This document shows, piece by piece, positions 24,466 to 35,142 of a stretch of DNA of 64,000 bases (the stretch's first letter is position 1; every line of letters starts with the position of its first letter). Position numbers and translations under genes: made by a program. Source of the stretch: Diospyros lotus (Eukaryota; Streptophyta; Magnoliopsida; Ericales; Ebenaceae); NCBI RefSeq assembly GCF_014633365.1, contig NC_068351.1:15754907-15818906 (forward strand), in the 5' to 3' direction. The notes beneath the pieces were generated by a model. The model ran no database searches and was not told the origin of the DNA. It worked only from the letters and a program-made list of their open reading frames with translations.

Positions 24466-24975
24466 TGTTGTAAAATAACATCGAATTAGAGTAGGATCGT
24501 AACTAATAATTTAAGAAAAATAATAATAAAGAAAATTAGACACAGATTTTATATGAAAAACCCCCCCCAAACAAATTAGGATAAAATCCACGGGCGAGGA
24601 TAAAAGAATTCACTATGAAAAATAATAAGAGTTATAACTTTCTCTCTAAATCACAAGGAGATAACAACAACAATCTCACCTAAAAATAGGAGAAAACACT
24701 ATAAGTATTTCTAACTCTATTTTTCTCTCTAACAATAAGATATGGGATGCTTAACAAATGAGTTGGGGAGGCTAATTTATAGGCCTCCCTTACGCATTTT
24801 CCATGGTTGCACGTTGCTTCAATTTCGAAAGGTTGTTGCTTTCATTTGGGCTACTGCACACGTTCTCCAATTCTATTTGTCAATTTGGCTGCACCTACTC
24901 TTCTTTGTCAAAAAAATGGCTGTTTAATTTTTTCTTCTGGTTGATTTTGGTGCTGCACCTTTTTGACTTTCAACA
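24466..24975 (-). mobile_element. 5' LTR of Tork-like copia
   Basis: A 510-bp LTR three bases from the PBS complement, ending CTTTCAACA at 24975. Partner of 19731-20268. Confidence 0.9.
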
Positions 24976-25261
24976 AATAGGGTATTGCATGGTCCCCACA
25001 CTTTAGATGCAATCTTCAGGATTGAAAATTCTCTCAATGACAAATTTCTTTAACCAATTGGGTAACCATCCCTTGACTATTAAAGGGGAATGCAAGAAAG
25101 GAACAGTGCCTAATGTAAAAGAGGGGTTTTATTATCCACTACATAGATTTTTTGTGACAAAAAAAGACTTGACTTTCTTTAGAAAATAATTTGACAATCA
25201 AGTACCCTTTTTATATTTGGACAACAATTCTTGATGTTATTATCTTACTTTGACAACCTAC

Positions 25262-25582
25262 TAAAGCATAGCCAAATAGTCCTAGATTGGTGCTTTATGT
25301 AGGAAAGTAAGGCGAGTGTGTAAACTAGCTTTTACTCTACTCATCCTAGGGTCGTGGAGACATGGAGTTCTATTTATTCTTTATTGGGTGTTCAATGGGT
25401 GATACCAACATCCATCTTGGATTTTCTACATTCTTGGAGGAAGAGTTGTCTATAAGCTACCGACTATGTAGTTTGGTGCATATGGCATAAAAGAAATAAC
25501 AGAGATTTTGAAGTGTGGGGAGTTTTTTTCTAGTTAGGGAAGTCATTTTTGCAATTGACCATAGATTTTCCTTTTATTTGTC
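25262..25582 (+). pseudogene. L1-type LINE fragment (RT zinc-binding C-terminus)
   Basis: Plus-strand translation shows the zf-RVT region found at the C-terminus of plant L1 ORF2: RVVETWSSIYSLLGVQWVIP, then TSILDFLHSWR (about 25350-25440) and VVWCIWHKRNNRDFEVW (about 25465-25515). Stops and frameshifts are present. The LINE is 5'-truncated and its 3' end resumes at 27215 after a solo-LTR insertion. Confidence 0.7.
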
Positions 25583-25584
25583 CA

Positions 25585-27207
25585 TGTTGTTTTGCTTTTG
25601 ATAAAATGTTTTGATAATGAAAAACTTCTTTGAAATTTGAAAATGATTTGTAAAATTAATTTGTAAAATATCTAAAATGGTTTTGATAAAATTGTTGTTC
25701 AAAGCTTTTATGTATTCCATTGATGCCAAAGAATCAATATAAAATCCTGTGTCAAAATTATTTTGCTTTTGATATTATTTTAATGATAAAAACTTGATGA
25801 TTAATTATTAATGAAAATCATCATGTTGAGTATCTTTGACAAAAAATTCATAATGAAAATATTTGTTTTTTATGATGAAAAATATTTTCATATCATCTTC
25901 ATTTTCAGGATGAAAATAAAGTATATATTCTAGAAAATTGAAAATGAAAAATTTGTTTATTACTTAAGGATATTGTTTCAATCATTTTGTCAAATCATAT
26001 AAACTCCTTAGTGTCAATCTCTTGAAAAATATCTTTTTGCCATTCAATAAGTATTAATCAAATGAATGAATATATGAGTTTTGTTAAAAATTTGTTTTAA
26101 CATTTTTCTTAACCTCTTTTTTTAAATTTCAAGGAAAAATTGTCGACCCTTTCAAATCCATCTATCGATCGTTTTGTGCCTTAGTTGTCTAGGCTGTTTA
26201 AAAAAGTCAAAACTATTGACTTCCTTAAGGAAATTGTCAATCGTTTTTAGCCTTTGGCCAAAAATAGTCGACAATGCTTGAGACCTATCAACAAGAAATT
26301 TTCATACTCTATTGGTTTGATTTAAGTTCAATTTTTGTCGACATTGATAGAATAGTGTCGACTTTTTCTCAAAAATGCCAACTTGTTGCTTCAAATTGCT
26401 GACTGTTTGTCAAAAAAGTCCACCACTTTTATAAGAGAATCGACTGTTTGCCCAAAGTCATTGTGTGCTTTAAATTTCTTGAAGAAAATTATCGACCAAT
26501 TTGGTAAAACTGTCAATTGTTTCCTTCATTGACATGTTTTAATGGCTAGTTTATGTAGGCTTTAAGAGTCTCCAATGGCTCTTAAAGACTAATAGTCTTC
26601 AATGCTCGAGAGAACCCTATAAATACCAGCCCAATGATGCACTAGAAAGGCTAATGAATGAAAATGAAGTGATAAAAGCTTACAATTGTATTCATTCTTT
26701 TCATTAGTGCTTATACTTTCACTTTCTCTCAAAATGTTATAGATATCATTTGTATTATTCTGTTTTAGCCTTTGTATCTTTATTTCAGAGACATTGTAAC
26801 TAAGAGTTTATACTTTTCAATTCATCTCATTGTAATTGCTTTTGTACATTGCCTAACGGTATTGCTAGAGGGCTTACTTGGTGTAAATAAGAAGTTGTAT
26901 ATTAGTTAGTTGATTGGTAAAGGGCCTACATGAGTTCAAGTATGAGCTTTTAGTAAATTTGAAAATTCTTAGTTAGAAGTTAAGGTAGTGGAGTAAATCG
27001 GTTAAGACAAACCACTATAAATCACTTGTGTTGATTTCATTCTTACTTTAGATTTTTTAAGCTTTGCAAACATCATTTTACATTTACTGTTCTATTGTAC
27101 TAAAACCTCTTTTTAAGTAAAAATTTGTAAATCTCAACTCAATTTTTAAAACACCCAATTCACCCCCTTCTTGGATGTGAGGTGCCATTGTTTTCACAAA
27201 GCTAACA
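25585..27207 (+). mobile_element. Solo LTR (about 1.6 kb), SIRE-like, inside the LINE
   Basis: The sequence starts TGTTGTTTTGC and ends AAAGCTAACA. It has a plus-strand TATA box (CCTATAAATACC, near 26610) and near its end the phrase ACACCCAATTCACCCCC, which I associate with SIRE-type copia LTRs. The heptamer ATTTGTC occurs just before (25576-25582, two bases from TG) and immediately after (27208-27214), a likely target duplication. No PBS or internal region follows, so it is a solo LTR. Confidence 0.6.
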
Positions 27208-27214
27208 ATTTGTC

Positions 27215-27361
27215 ACTATGCAATTCATAAATAGTGATGTGATGCCTAGTTTTGGACATTATAGCTCCTATTGTTGCTTTGGTTTAAGTTTGGCCATTTT
27301 TTGATACTCTTCTACCTTTTATATAGGCATCATGCTTATTTATCAACAAAAAAAAAAAAAA
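27215..27361 (+). mobile_element. LINE 3' end with poly(A) tail
   Basis: T-rich untranslated sequence ending TTATTTATCAAC followed by about 14 A residues, the usual tail of plant L1 LINEs. It continues the fragment at 25262-25582. Confidence 0.55.
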
Positions 27362-28372
27362 ACTAAGAAATCTCTAACATCTATTGATTGGCTCTTAGTG
27401 GAAGACAAAAACAGGGTATTGTTATATCCTCAAATTACTTTTCACCTCAACTATGGGGGTAACTTAAGCACATAAAAACATAAATGCTCCAAAATCTCTT
27501 CTAACTGAAGGTCCCTTCTACTCAAGAAGCTTAAGGAATCACAAAGTATTCCTTTTGCGTATACCATGCACATGGCTATCTAAGGAGTACTCAAAGTTGT
27601 CCTGAATGTTTGACCCTATTATTAAGTTTCCCAAAACACCTTGGTTGCATTTGATTGGTTGAGCATCCAATGAATAACTAGGTCATTAATAAGAGTTACT
27701 CCATCAAAAAGTGCTCCAATTCCTTTAGGTTAATGACCGATTAATTAGGTTAATGATAATCTAATTTTAGGTGTAAAAGCTTAACTTGGTCAAGCTAGTG
27801 ATGTCACATTAGAGTAAAGACAAAAGAGTAAAGACATAGGCTTAAGTGATCAATTACCTTAATAACTCCCTTGCGGACAACCTTTGGACCATCTTCAATT
27901 TCAAACGAAATACAAACAGTTAACATAATATGGTCATAGGTCTTAGGTTGTAACTTGATCATGAGAGAATTTGTTGATGTAGCACCCATGAAGTATGGAA
28001 AGTGCCAAACATTGCGAAACTACTAGGGAAAAAGTTAGGAACAAGGAGAAGCAAGACCCACTTAAATGGAGGGATTGATTGTACTTCATCCTTTGTTCCC
28101 CATAGCAACTGGGGATCAAAATGCACCAAATTTGATGACTTATTAAGGGAAAAATGAAGTAAGAGCATGTTATTGAAGACATTGCAACATATGTCAGGAA
28201 GGTCTTTGTTGATTGAGCACAAACAAAATACAAGTCCAAAGGCAGGGTAAGAAAGGGTTCAGCTAATGGAGATATTAACTCTTCCGGGATCCAGTAACGT
28301 GTACACCAGCCGCCCGATTCTTTTGTCATTTTGAATTGGAATGGGCACAACCCAATTAATTCGGTTACTACA
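27362..28372. other. TRB intron 1, unidentified sequence
   Basis: No recognisable gene. Overlapping minus-strand open frames at 27804-28504 (up to 135 codons) have unusual composition but no domain I know. They could be decayed organellar or transposon sequence. Confidence 0.4.
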
Positions 28373-28452
28373 GGGATGCACTAGTGGCATGCTTAACACA
28401 TGCAAGTTGAACAGAAAGTGGTGTTTCCAATGGTGAACAGGTGAGTAACGCG
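28373..28452 (+). pseudogene. Plastid 16S rRNA fragment (nuclear plastid insert)
   Basis: GGCATGCTTAACACATGCAA at 28386 onward, through GTGAGTAACGCG at 28452, matches the 5' part of plastid 16S rRNA as I recall it. Over the best 66 bases I count eight differences, all C-to-T or G-to-A, the pattern left by deamination of methylated cytosine. The match stops abruptly at 28452. This is a dead plastid-derived insert, not a working rRNA gene. Confidence 0.75.
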
Positions 28453-30420
28453 GGAATGTTGAAAGACACCAATCACTAGTTTTTTTCTTAATGTGCTCAA
28501 GCACCTACACCCGTTGGCCACTTTGTTCTCAACTATTCCCACCTCCTGGGTGAGACAAGCTACCTTTAGCTAGGAGCCTCTTTTCCTTCTTCCCAGCTCT
28601 CCTCAATTAGTAGCGCTAGCACGTTACTCAGCTCCTCGGCTCACTTCATTTGCAAATCCTTTCTCCTTAGGCACATGTCTCAGCAACACAAAACAAAGGT
28701 TTCGTTCAGCCATGAAACACTTGTATGAAAGTCAGTACCATCCCGTTAATGACAGGTTTTGTTGTTCAGGTCTTTATCTGAAAATGAGTACATTGTTGGG
28801 GTATTAGAGTTGTACCTTTGCTTCTCCTGCACCATAGGGATATCTGACTAACTATGGAACACTTGGTAGGATCATAGGTCCTAGAACATCACTTCTAGGA
28901 AGACATCAAAATCTTGATCACTTTTTGGAACAAATAGGGACGTTGGGCTAGGTACCCTATGTCGTAAAGGGGAAAGACAGATTAGGATCTGTTGTAGCAA
29001 AATCCTTTTCTTTTGGTGACATCGTTGAAGGTTCTTATAACATAATAAATCAATAATCTTTGAAAAATGGGGAACTAAGGGCTATCAATCTACCAAAAAA
29101 ATCATTTTACGCACGAGTAGAAAGAAGTAGATAAGGGATGGAGTGAGTTATAGAAAGTTTCTCACAGAATAAAGGGATAAGAAAATAGAAAAGAACTAAG
29201 AATCCCAACGAACCTAACTAAAAGATAGCCTACAGTGAACCAACTATTCACAAGGATTACTCTAAGGGTATGGCTTAAAGGCGTCCACATTACCATTGTG
29301 GCACCACCATTTGAAAGTGAACTAGTGATAATGTTGGTGCTATAAAAGGGAATGTCCCATAAAAAAGATCTAGAGTAACAAGATGTTGTACACGACCATC
29401 CCTGTAAAAGATGAGCCCATAGTAAACTATCTTGAAAAACATAGGTATAAGAGGTAAAGAATTACCATGAACCAATAGCCATAGGAAAGGGAGTATATCC
29501 TTAATCGTGTCTCTATAAAGCTTAGCCCAAACAGATGTTGATAAGTGATAGTGGCTCCTTAATCCTAGGCCATCAAAGCTTTGTATTGGATCTTTTGAGT
29601 CATATCCTACGACCAGTGATAGATCCACTCTAAAAAACTTTTTTACTTGGAGGAGCAGTTAAACTCTTTAACGAGTTCCCTTCCTTGGAATGGTTGTTCC
29701 ACGTTATCCAAAGAGGTCTTCACAACTATAGTAGTCTCTCCCTCAAAAAGAGTTAGTTTAAGCCTATAGATATCTCACATTCCCAAAAATGTCAAGGACT
29801 CAAGGCATATGTCCTTTAACATCATCCCAAACTTACCCTATTTCACTAGGATGTGAGAAAGCTTATTAGTTCCTAATAAGAAATCATAGTATTAAGCCAC
29901 ATAATGAAACTAAAAATTGTTAGTTTCTAACAACTCTATGGCTAAAAAACATTAGCATCATGCAAAGTTTTCATATAGTTGGACCCCATTAGGAACCTTC
30001 AGGACTGAGCACTTACCATCATGTTAAAAGCTATAGCTGTTGGTATAGGTGCAACTTTTTATCCCTATCCACACTATGGGTTTGCAACCCCATCCCCAGG
30101 TCTCAACATTCAGTTGGACCCCACTAAGAACCTTCAGGACTAAGGGCTTACCACTATGCTAAAACCTAGGGGTCCAACTCATATTTCCCATGCTTAATAA
30201 TATTTCTAGGGTCCAAGAACCAATTACCCTTGTTGTGCACCATATACTTTTCAAAGATAGGGAGATTATAAGCTAACACCCTTACTCAATACAAAACTAC
30301 TTGATTGAATTAAAATGGTTATAAGAGTTGTGTCCACAAAACAAATCCACCTAATACAAATGTAAGGTTAAATCTAGCGAGTTATAGGCAACATCATCTT
30401 CCCAGACATGTCTATTTCAT
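28453..30420. other. TRB intron 1, unidentified mosaic between rRNA fragments
   Basis: No gene recognised. Some stretches (for example 28500-28680, GC-richer) read like rearranged organellar DNA, but I cannot name a source. It contains the 135-bp-period direct repeat at 29978-30166. Confidence 0.35.
29978..30166. repeat. Direct repeat, period 135 bp
   Basis: A block of about 52 bases starting GTTGGACCCCA recurs at 30113. Shared text includes GAACCTTCAGGACT and CTTACCA. Copies differ by scattered substitutions. Confidence 0.75.
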
Positions 30421-30448
30421 CGAGCCTCTCTCCAAGACAGTGCCCAAA

Positions 30449-30481
<33 letters not shown>

Positions 30482-30727
30482 TGACAAGGTATTTCGTTAC
30501 CTCATGACCGTTATAATTACCGTCACCGTTCACCAGGGCTTCGGTTGCTGGCTCCCCTGTCATTAGGTCACCAACTTTCTTGACCTTCTGGCACTGGGCA
30601 GGCATCAACCCCCATACATGGTCTTATGACTTTGTGGAGACCTATGTTTTTGGTAAACAGTCGCCCGAGCCTGGTCACTACGACCCCCTTCATGAGAAGG
30701 CACCATTTTTCTCGAAGTTAAGGGGCC
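30421..30727 (-). pseudogene. Plastid 23S rRNA fragment (nuclear plastid insert)
   Basis: About 305 bases match the complement of plastid 23S rRNA. Landmarks are CGTTACGCCTTTCGTGCGGG, GGCTCCCCTGTCATTAGGTC, CCCATACATGGTCTTA and GTTTTTGGTAAACAGTCGCC. Differences from the plastid sequence I remember are mostly C/T and G/A transitions. Orientation is opposite to the 16S piece 2 kb away, although in plastid DNA both genes run the same way, so the insert is rearranged or these are separate events. Confidence 0.85.
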
Positions 30728-31861
30728 TACATAGGCTTTGCCTCAATCCACACTGTCAAGCCCTAATCCAAAATTAGTACTCTGCATGAAAAGATAAGGC
30801 AATCAAAAAACAATATGAAGGGGCATCCATCAACTGTCCATGCAAGCTGCCTTCATTAAAACACGCCTTCCTTGAGGTCATGTACTTAAGTATGTGTGGA
30901 ACAAACCCATTTTTGGGAGCAAGCCTTATGCTCAAAATCCCTATTAGTTGAGCCTAAGGCCTCACCCTCCCCCACCCAAACCTCCCTCAAACCAAATGTG
31001 CTTTAAAATTAACATATTCTCCATAGAGCCTAAGTACTTTATATATGGAAGCTAGAATTACGACTTTGTCAAGGTAGTCATCATTCTAAGACTTTCACCT
31101 TAACTAGTCACTGAGAGCAAAACCGTGTACATGAATTATCACCTTACCTTTTGTAGAGCCCAACTAGTACCTAAAGCAACCACATATCTACATCAAGTCA
31201 AATCCACTAACACCTTTTTGGAATTGGAGGTTGATGCTTCATTCTACTCGGTAAAGGAAGAAAATCAGCCTATCCCACAAGTAATGTCCAAATACTAAGT
31301 GTCATTCACAAAATGTTTAGCCTCTAAGGCTAGGTACCCCATATAAAGAGGGTTTCACCACTCAAAAGAGGATTATAGCCTCTCACTCTTTTATCCAAGA
31401 GTTGTCAACTATATATCATATCCTGTCTAGTGACTAATATATTTCTTTTCCCGTGTATTCAACCATAAAAGATATTATGATTCCCATTATCACTTCTTAG
31501 AGGTCCTACCAACCAACTTCCACACATATTCATCCATGAGTATCTACAATAATCAATAATTGGATCAAATATTGTTAGTAAATCAAATACATATCTAACA
31601 ATTATATGAAAATTCATGCTTTGGTCCATTCACCTATTAGTTTCAATCAAAATATATTTAGCATCCACTCTATGAATTGTTTCATCTATTTTTTCTGTTC
31701 CTTTTACCAACTACTTTAAGAATTAGTTTATTATCTATGATTTTCCTACAAATTTAGTGGTCATCTAAAAAAGATAAGGGAATCGTGAAATAAGAGAACA
31801 GAGAAATAGAAAATCAAGGATAACATAAAAGAAAAATAAAAAATGTGAGGAAAAAAGGAAC
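30728..31861. other. TRB intron 1, 5' part
   Basis: No recognised gene or repeat. The exon 1 donor is at 31860-31861 (minus strand GTTCCT). Confidence 0.5.
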
Positions 31862-32011
31862 CTTGAGGTCAATGTTTGAACGATGAGTAAGAAAAGGAGC
31901 AAATTCAGGGTCGGTGAGGATGTGCTTCCACTTGCCTGCGCCATACTTAGCCACTCCTGCTTTTAGGGTTTCTTCCTCCTCTGTCATCCATTTCTGCTTC
32001 TGAATCCCCAT
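31862..32011 (-). CDS. TRB: TRB gene exon 1: N-terminal Myb domain
   Basis: Encodes MGIQKQKWMTEEEETLKAG, then AKYGAGKWKHIL, DPEFAPF and RSNIDLK, the first two thirds of the single Myb repeat of plant TRB proteins. Tryptophans 8 and 28 are here; the third comes from exon 2. The family binds telomeric and telobox DNA and recruits chromatin regulators. I start at 32011 because TRB proteins characteristically begin MG-x-x-KQKW; an in-frame upstream ATG at 32056 would add 15 residues (MKGNNEIEERKSGGG). The donor after LK is GTTCCT. The next exon is 13.2 kb away. Confidence 0.88.
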
Positions 32012-32056
32012 CCCACCACCACTTTTTCTCTCCTCAATTTCGTTGTTGCCCTTCAT

Positions 32057-32204
32057 CCTCTATCTCTCTATGTCTCTATTTCTCCTTCTCCTTCTGCTCT
32101 AATCTATTGCTTTCGCTACAGATGCAGAATTTTCATCCCCTAATTGGGAATTTTTCCCACCATCCGCTTACCCTACATTCTATGCATTTAATTAATATAT
32201 AAAA
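32057..32204 (-). promoter_or_regulatory. TRB leader and possible core promoter
   Basis: Read on the minus strand, an AGA/GA-rich leader precedes the ATG, with a TATATATTAA element near 32190-32204, about 140 bases upstream of the 32056 ATG. Just upstream (32211-32245) the GTTAC motif repeats several times. The TATA assignment is inference only. Confidence 0.35.
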
Positions 32205-32504
32205 ATGAAAAATACGTTACATTATGTTACGTTACGTTACATTAATGAATGTTTTAAAATTTAAATGCGGCGTAACAATTATATTTGAAAATGAGATAAA
32301 GAAAAAAAAAACATCTAGTCAAATAAGGAATGTAATTGGAATTCAACCCCAGATTTTATTTATTTTTTATAAGCATTACCCAAAATTTTAATTTTATACT
32401 AAATTTTTTATTTTTTCCAATTGCAACGTAATTTAATTTATTGTAGTTTAAAAGTTGTAAAAAACCTATTTGTTAATAAGTTATTAAAGTATATAGATAA
32501 ATTA

Positions 32505-33026
32505 GGGTAAACTCATTATGTACCTTTTGAACTTTTTAGTTTTTGATGCAAATCTAAACTTTCTTGAATTAGCCATAAGGCCCCTTCCATAACTAACGGT
32601 GTTAAGTAATGGCCATACACCCCTTGAACTTAGGGTCTTAGGCCTAAATGCTTTTTGAACTTTATTTTTTACTAAATTAGTCACTGAACTTTCCTCAGAT
32701 GGCCAGAACAACCCATTCATAAGAATTTATGCTAATTATAAACTAAATAAAAATAATGATTATTTTAACTTGAATTATTTAAATTAACATTATTTTTTAC
32801 AAATGGGGTAACCTAGATATTTTCAAAAGTTGAGGAATCAATTTAACAAAATAAAGTACATGGGGTATGAGGGCCAAATGCCCCAAGGGGTTGTATGGTC
32901 AATTTTCTTGACATTATTACTAACAATGGCTAATTTAGGAAGGTTTAGGGGCCAGTTTGGAGAAACATAAAATTCAGGGATGTCCAGATCAAAAGCCTGG
33001 AGTTTGGAAGGTGTACAGTTTTACCC
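32505..33026. mobile_element. Mutator-like foldback MITE upstream of TRB
   Basis: The ends are GGGTAAACT and (reversed) GGGTAAAACTG, and the two halves are long imperfect inverted copies. For example, CCATACACCCCTTG on the left matches CCATACAACCCCTTG in the reverse complement of the right arm, each preceded by an AATTAGCC block. Flanks GATAAATTA and AGTATATTA may be a decayed 9-bp target duplication. It lies about 450 bp upstream of the TRB start codons. Confidence 0.6.
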
Positions 33027-34034
33027 AGTATATTATAAGTTGTCATTTGCATTTTTTTTTTTTTTTTTTGTCTCCAAGACAGAATGTTAGATTAAATTTT
33101 TGGTGTCTTGAATCAATCAATAGTTGCCATAACGAGGGTAAATTCACAAATACATTTTAGCTATTATTTTTCTATGTTTGAAGATCTTTTATAGTTATAA
33201 TTACATGACAACAACCTAACTTGGTTGGCAAAAAATTTGCGTACATCTTAAAGGCACAAAATACTTTCTTCATTTATATTGTTAATGTGTTTATGAAATG
33301 AAAAGCTCATAAGATGTCTAAGCCATTAAAATGGCCTTAAAAAGACAAATCACCATTTATTTCTAGATAAAAGCAAATTATTTATTTTAAAAAAATATTA
33401 TTGGTACATTATTATGTACACCTTAGGCTACATAATGATGTTAAAATGTTTAAAATATCTCTCACTAAAGATGATGAGACGTAGAGACGCAGTAAAACGC
33501 GAGAGGTATTTTTGTCATTTATATGCATTGTGTAGTTTAAGGTATACATAATTGATGTACCAATAGTATCACTTTTTATTTTAACAAGACGAAGTTGCAT
33601 GCACAAAATCCAACTTTTACCTTTATTTTTTTGGATTGAACTTTTAATTTTACCAATACTACTATTCAGTTTCAATTTTATTTTAATTTGGACAGCTGTT
33701 AATATTTTGTTAGCAAAATTTATTAAATGTTGGCATGGCTTACTAAGATGGCTAACATGGTTGTCACCTCAATATTTTTTTCCACATAGGCAGGTGCCAC
33801 GTTAACTTATATCTAAGAAAATATATGTTATATATAAAAATTAGCCTTAAGATTTAGGAAATTGCAAGAACTTGACATTTTAGAAAATATAATTTTTTCC
33901 TATTGTTAGTTAACACTAGTTAAACAAAAATTACCAAAATATCTTTATAACATAAAGAACCCCTCTATCTCATCTTAAACTCATTTTTCTTTCTCATTCA
34001 TTTCCCCCTCTTAGTCTGCCATGGTTTTCCAAAG
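33027..34034. other. Intergenic, AT-rich
   Basis: Contains a poly(T) run (33052-33070) and no recognised gene or element. Confidence 0.5.
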
Positions 34035-34900
34035 TGTTGAGTAAGTATATTAATTATGTTTTGATGATGATGGTAATGATAAAATATTAATATAAAATTT
34101 TAATTAATTTGTATTAGATAATCGAGTATAGCCCTTATACATATTTAAAGGAAATTCAAATCTACTCAAGTAGGAGCTTTCTTAGTATTCGATTAAATGC
34201 AATGTGAAAGATCATTTTAACCATCTTCCAAACCACCATTCGAGTGAATTTGTGTTAGTTATTGAGTAGAAAAATATTTGAACTTACTTAAATTGAATTT
34301 TCAAACAAGCTTGATAAGATTCAATCAAGTATCAGCTTGTTAATCTCAAATGGCTATATGAGATCTATCCAATTGAGTGTTCCAAAAAGGCTTTTCAATA
34401 TTTAAATAAGCAATCAAGAGAATCTTACCTTCAACAGTTTGAAATGTAGATAAATATAATAATAATTGATAATGATCAATTAATATTCAAAAGTAATTAA
34501 GATGAGTCAATCTGACCAAGAATAAAATAAGATAAGATAAGTTTTTATCCTAAAATAAATAAAATTATCTCTAAGTGGGATAATTTCATAATTAAAATTT
34601 TGGTTAATTTTTATCTTCTAAACCTTATCAGTTAAAGTTTTCTCCCTTATAAATAAAGGTTCTTGTATAAGGTTTAGAATACACAAAAAATTACTTAGCA
34701 TCTTATATTGTGAGTATTATTAGAGAATAATGGATATTTGGGTTGTGACTTGAGTGCACTTTCCATCCTATGATTGTGCACCTGATCTGAAAGTTAGAAA
34801 AGACTCGTGATACAACAAGTTTAAAAGATTCAAATTTTTTTATAGTTAATTAAATATTTATTTTTGTGATATTTACAATTTATACACAAATTAGCCAACA
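34035..34900 (+). mobile_element. Solo LTR (866 bp)
   Basis: The sequence starts TGTTGAGTAAG and ends TTAGCCAACA, with a plus-strand TATA box (CTTATAAATAAAGG, near 34650). Flanking CAAAG (34030-34034) and CGAAG (34901-34905) differ by one base and are a likely target duplication. No PBS or polymerase is attached. Confidence 0.65.
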
Positions 34901-35140
34901 CGAAGCTACCTAGGAAGGACTCAGACCGTGGTATTTGAATATGGTAAAAATAAAGTGGGACAAAGGAAGGTGCAAGCCTGCCTCCAAGGTATGGACATAC
35001 ACCACCCAGCTGAAGTAGCCAACATGAAGCTACCTAGGAAGGACTCAGACCGAGGTATTTGAAGATGGTAAAAATAAAGTGGGACAAAGGAAGGTGCAAG
35101 CCTGCCTCCAAGGTATGGACATACACCACCCAACTATTTG
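34893..35140. repeat. 124-bp tandem duplication, two copies
   Basis: Copy 1 begins AGCCAACACGAAGCTACC at 34893 and copy 2 begins AGCCAACATGAAGCTACC at 35017. The copies are almost identical to about 35140. The first eight bases of each copy equal the last eight bases of the LTR ending at 34900. Confidence 0.9.
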
Positions 35141-35142
35141 TT

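Larger units (their letters stand above)
19731..24975 (-). mobile_element. Full-length Tork/Tnt1-like copia element in TRB intron 1
   Basis: A minus-strand element with LTRs at 19731-20268 and 24466-24975, both starting TGTTGTAAAATAAC and ending in CA. A PBS complement (GGCTCTAATACCA, 24451-24463, one mismatch) and a PPT complement (ATCTCCTACTTG, from 20269) sit in the right places. Flanking AAGAG and AATAG are a probable 5-bp target duplication with one change. The RT/RNase H region resembles tobacco Tnt1 as I remember it, placing it in the Tork lineage. Scattered stops and frameshifts show it is inactive. Orientation is the same as the host gene. Confidence 0.9.
4143..32056 (-). other. TRB: TRB / single-Myb-histone gene, extent within window
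   Basis: Three minus-strand exons (31862-32011 or 32056, 18476-18666, 4143-4227) join in consistent reading phase into the start of a telomere-repeat-binding protein: an N-terminal Myb domain, a basic linker and the beginning of a linker-histone (H1/H5-like) domain. Exon 1 ends on a complete codon, exon 2 leaves two bases (CG), and exon 3 begins with the G that completes arginine. All internal junctions are GT..AG. Intron 1 is 13,195 bp and intron 2 is 14,248 bp; both are full of retrotransposons. At least one more exon is expected left of position 1. I recall closest resemblance to the Arabidopsis TRB4/TRB5 group; that should be searched. Confidence 0.8.

Noticed and set aside
29290..29628. 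Minus-strand open frame of 112 codons
   Set aside because: No family recognised; it lies in TRB intron 1 among decayed inserts and has no sign of being a gene.
30421..30727. Functional rRNA gene
   Set aside because: Only about 300 bases of 23S remain, with many transitions; it is a nuclear plastid insert.
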